From positions 62,001-126,000 of the forward strand of contig NZ_JAALBX010000008.1 of the NCBI RefSeq assembly GCF_011077955.1: DNA of 64,000 nt, in the 5' to 3' direction. The stretch is from Citrobacter freundii (GTDB lineage: Bacteria > Pseudomonadota > Gammaproteobacteria > Enterobacterales > Enterobacteriaceae). The position numbers and the translations under genes are program-made. The notes beneath the pieces are model-generated. The model did not search any database, was not told where the DNA came from, and worked only from the letters and a program-made list of their open reading frames with translations. Of this stretch, positions 62,386-64,000 are shown piece after piece; position 1 is the first letter of the stretch; each line of letters begins with the position of its first letter.

Positions 62386-62741
62386 GCCTGTTCCTTTAAT
62401 TACCTGGCTGTAACAGGTGCCACAATATGTTAGTAATATGTTTCTTTATGGCGTGCCTTGATGCGCATTATCGTTGCAGATTGGCGGCATTAAATCAATT
62501 AAACAAATAAAAACCATGAAGCCTGTCGAGTGAAAATTAATTAACCAAATAAAAACCATAAAGTCTATTTTAATCCCATGGCGCTTTGTGAAATATATCA
62601 ATATTCACAGATGAATTAATGCTTACCATTTTCCCGTATTCCGGTGCATCAACAAAAACGCCCATGCAGCGGGGTTTTGCTGATTGTAGCAGTTAATTAA
62701 CATCTCTTTTTCACTTATACATAGCGCAGGGACATATACCT
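62386..62741. promoter_or_regulatory. dpiB-citC divergent control region
   Basis: A 356-bp AT-rich region with no gene. It holds two 25-bp direct repeats: AATTAAACAAATAAAAACCA at 62497 and AATTAACCAAATAAAAACCA at 62539, each continuing T(G/A)AAG. They match at 23 of 25 positions, 42 bp apart (about four helical turns). CitB/DpiA of Klebsiella binds AT-rich sites in the equivalent region, so these are candidate DpiA sites. A Crp or FNR site could not be assigned. Confidence 0.7.
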
Positions 62742-63818
62742 ATGTTTGGCAATACCGTGTTCGCACGGGTAAAGCGCAATGAAAATAAAAAAATCGCCGG
62801 GATTATTCAGTTCCTGAAAGAAAATGATCTCAGTATTGATACCACGGTAGAGATTTTTATTACGGTTTTGCGTAATGACCGTCTAATCGCCTGCGGTGGT
62901 CTTGCCGGAAATATTATTAAATGTGTCGCTATTGATGAGTCGGTACGTGGAGAAGGATTAGCATTAACCCTGGCGACAGAATTAATCAATCTCGCCTATG
63001 AGCGATTTTGCACACAATTATTTATCTATACCAAAAGCCAGAATGAAGCGCTGTTTAAACAGTGCGGTTTTTATACTCTGGCGCAGGTGCCAGGCGTCAT
63101 GGTGCTGATGGAAAATAATGCCACGCGTTTGCAGCAATACGCCAGTTATCTCACGACGCTGCGCCAGGACGGCGACAAAATCGGCTGCATTGTGATGAAT
63201 GCCAATCCGTTCACCCGCGGGCATCGCTATCTGGTGCAACAAGCGGCGGCCCAGTGTGACTGGCTGCATCTGTTTTTAGTAAAAGAAGACACTTCGCGAT
63301 TCCCGTATGAAGACCGGTTGGCGCTGGTGCGCGCCGGAACGGCAGATATAGAAAAACTCACCGTGCATCGCGGCTCGGAATACCTTATCTCACGCGCCAC
63401 ATTCCCGTGTTACTTCATTAAAGAACAAAGCGTTATTAACCACTGCTATACCGAAATCGATCTGCAAATTTTCCGCAACCATCTGGCGCCTGCGCTTGGG
63501 ATAACCCATCGCTTCGTCGGCACTGAGCCTTATTGCGAGGTCACGGCCAGCTATAACGCCGATATGCGCCGCATTCTACAGGACCCGTCGAACCCCGCGC
63601 CGCCTGTCCAGTTGGTTGAGATTGAACGTCTGCAATATCAGGGCGCTGCGATTTCCGCCTCATGGGTGCGCAAGTTACTGGTGAAGCGCGATTTTGCGAC
63701 CATCGAGCAGTTGGTTCCGGCTCCCACCGCCCACTATTTGCAACGCATGCTGGCAAGTCCCGCTGTGCGTTCAACCGCCTTTCAAAACGAATCCGCATTA
63801 ACAACAGGTGAATCATGA
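62742..63818 (+). CDS. citC: [Citrate (pro-3S)-lyase] ligase CitC
   Basis: A 358-residue enzyme that acetylates the prosthetic group of citrate lyase ACP with acetate and ATP, activating the lyase. N-terminal GNAT-like domain (about 1-125), then a cytidylyltransferase-like domain with the nucleotide motif [17 protein letters not shown] and the C-terminal [10 protein letters not shown]. Close to E. coli CitC. Its stop overlaps the citD start (ATGA). Confidence 0.96.
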   Translation: MFGNTVFARVKRNENKKIAGIIQFLKENDLSIDTTVEIFITVLRNDRLIACGGLAGNIIKCVAIDESVRGEGLALTLATELINLAYERFCTQLFIYTKSQNEALFKQCGFYTLAQVPGVMVLMENNATRLQQYASYLTTLRQDGDKIGCIVMNANPFTRGHRYLVQQAAAQCDWLHLFLVKEDTSRFPYEDRLALVRAGTADIEKLTVHRGSEYLISRATFPCYFIKEQSVINHCYTEIDLQIFRNHLAPALGITHRFVGTEPYCEVTASYNADMRRILQDPSNPAPPVQLVEIERLQYQGAAISASWVRKLLVKRDFATIEQLVPAPTAHYLQRMLASPAVRSTAFQNESALTTGES

Positions 63819-64000
63819 AAATTACCCGTCCCGCCGTTGCTGGCACCCTGGAGTCCGGGGACGTGATGGTACGCATCGCGCCTCTCGATTCGCAGGATAT
63901 CGAGCTGCAAATTAACAGCAGCGTGGAAAAACAGTTTGGCGCCGCTATTCGCGCCACCGTCCTTGATGTGCTGTCGCGTTATGACGTTCGCGGCGTCTCG
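63815..64000 (+). CDS. citD: Citrate lyase acyl carrier protein CitD (cut by window end)
   Basis: The first 62 codons are present: [20 protein letters not shown], then [20 protein letters not shown]. This is the N-terminus of the citrate lyase gamma subunit, whose serine (in the GTLESGD region) carries the phosphoribosyl-dephospho-CoA group. Full length would be about 98 residues. Coupled to citC; citE, citF and others are expected beyond the window. Confidence 0.95.
   Translation, partial: MKITRPAVAGTLESGDVMVRIAPLDSQDIELQINSSVEKQFGAAIRATVLDVLSRYDVRGVS

Overview
The window is chromosomal DNA of an enteric bacterium (family Enterobacteriaceae). The backbone follows the Escherichia coli gene order cueR-ybbJ-qmcA-cnoX-ybbO-tesA-ybbA-ybbP-selU-purK-purE-lpxH-ppiB-cysS-ybcI-ybcJ-folD-argU, and the proteins are close to the E. 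coli ones as I remember them. It is not E. coli K-12. There is no rhs element after ybbP, a DUF1471 gene sits between purE and lpxH, a 7.7 kb block lies between ybcI and ybcJ, a citrate-fermentation locus follows argU, and a remnant type I-F CRISPR array precedes cueR. A Cronobacter, Kosakonia or Enterobacter-like genus would fit, but I cannot place it by eye.

Layout. 1-546: intergenic, with the I-F CRISPR remnant and a CueR operator. 547-14975: housekeeping core (copper sensing, membrane quality control, an ABC lipase-linked exporter, tRNA selenation, purine synthesis, lipid A synthesis, CysRS). 14976-22744: accessory block with an SDR enzyme, a LacI-family repressor plus PTS permease with a tandem operator, then a lipoprotein gene coupled to a large periplasmic coiled-coil/FKBP gene. 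That last gene has seven near-identical 210-bp repeats, and its signal peptide is interrupted by a frameshift in a run of ten T. 22745-24115: ybcJ, folD and argU (tRNA-Arg, UCU).

24071-58428: two integrative elements in tandem at the 3' end of argU, bounded by three copies of the 45-bp tRNA end. Element 1 (about 23.9 kb) is a CP4/P4-like island: CbtA/CbeA toxin-antitoxin region, YeeT, RadC-like, two KlcA antirestriction proteins, a WYL regulator, a complete type I restriction-modification operon with two embedded accessory genes, a two-gene DUF262 system resembling GmrSD/TgvAB modification-dependent restriction, and a satellite-like replication/integration module (YfjJ-like, DUF3987, AlpA-like, integrase). 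Element 2 (about 10.5 kb) is a prophage cut down by internal deletions. It keeps integrase, RecT, fragments and fusions of head and tail genes, a tail-fibre assembly gene, an O-acetyltransferase cargo gene and a LexA-controlled pair that includes a UmuD'-like protein.

58747-64000: a PAS-GGDEF diguanylate cyclase, the DpiA/DpiB (CitB/CitA) citrate two-component system, and the start of the divergent citrate lyase operon citC-citD. A 25-bp direct repeat lies in the shared control region.

The most interesting items are the T10 frameshift with the repeat-bearing FKBP protein, the argU 3' end rewritten by element 1, the DUF262 pair downstream of a 38-bp perfect palindrome, the UmuD'-like SOS protein lacking the serine motif, and several in-frame deletion or fusion genes (mini-DUF932, duplicated CbtA, prohead-capsid fusion). 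All identifications come from reading the sequence and from memory of the families; no database search was run.
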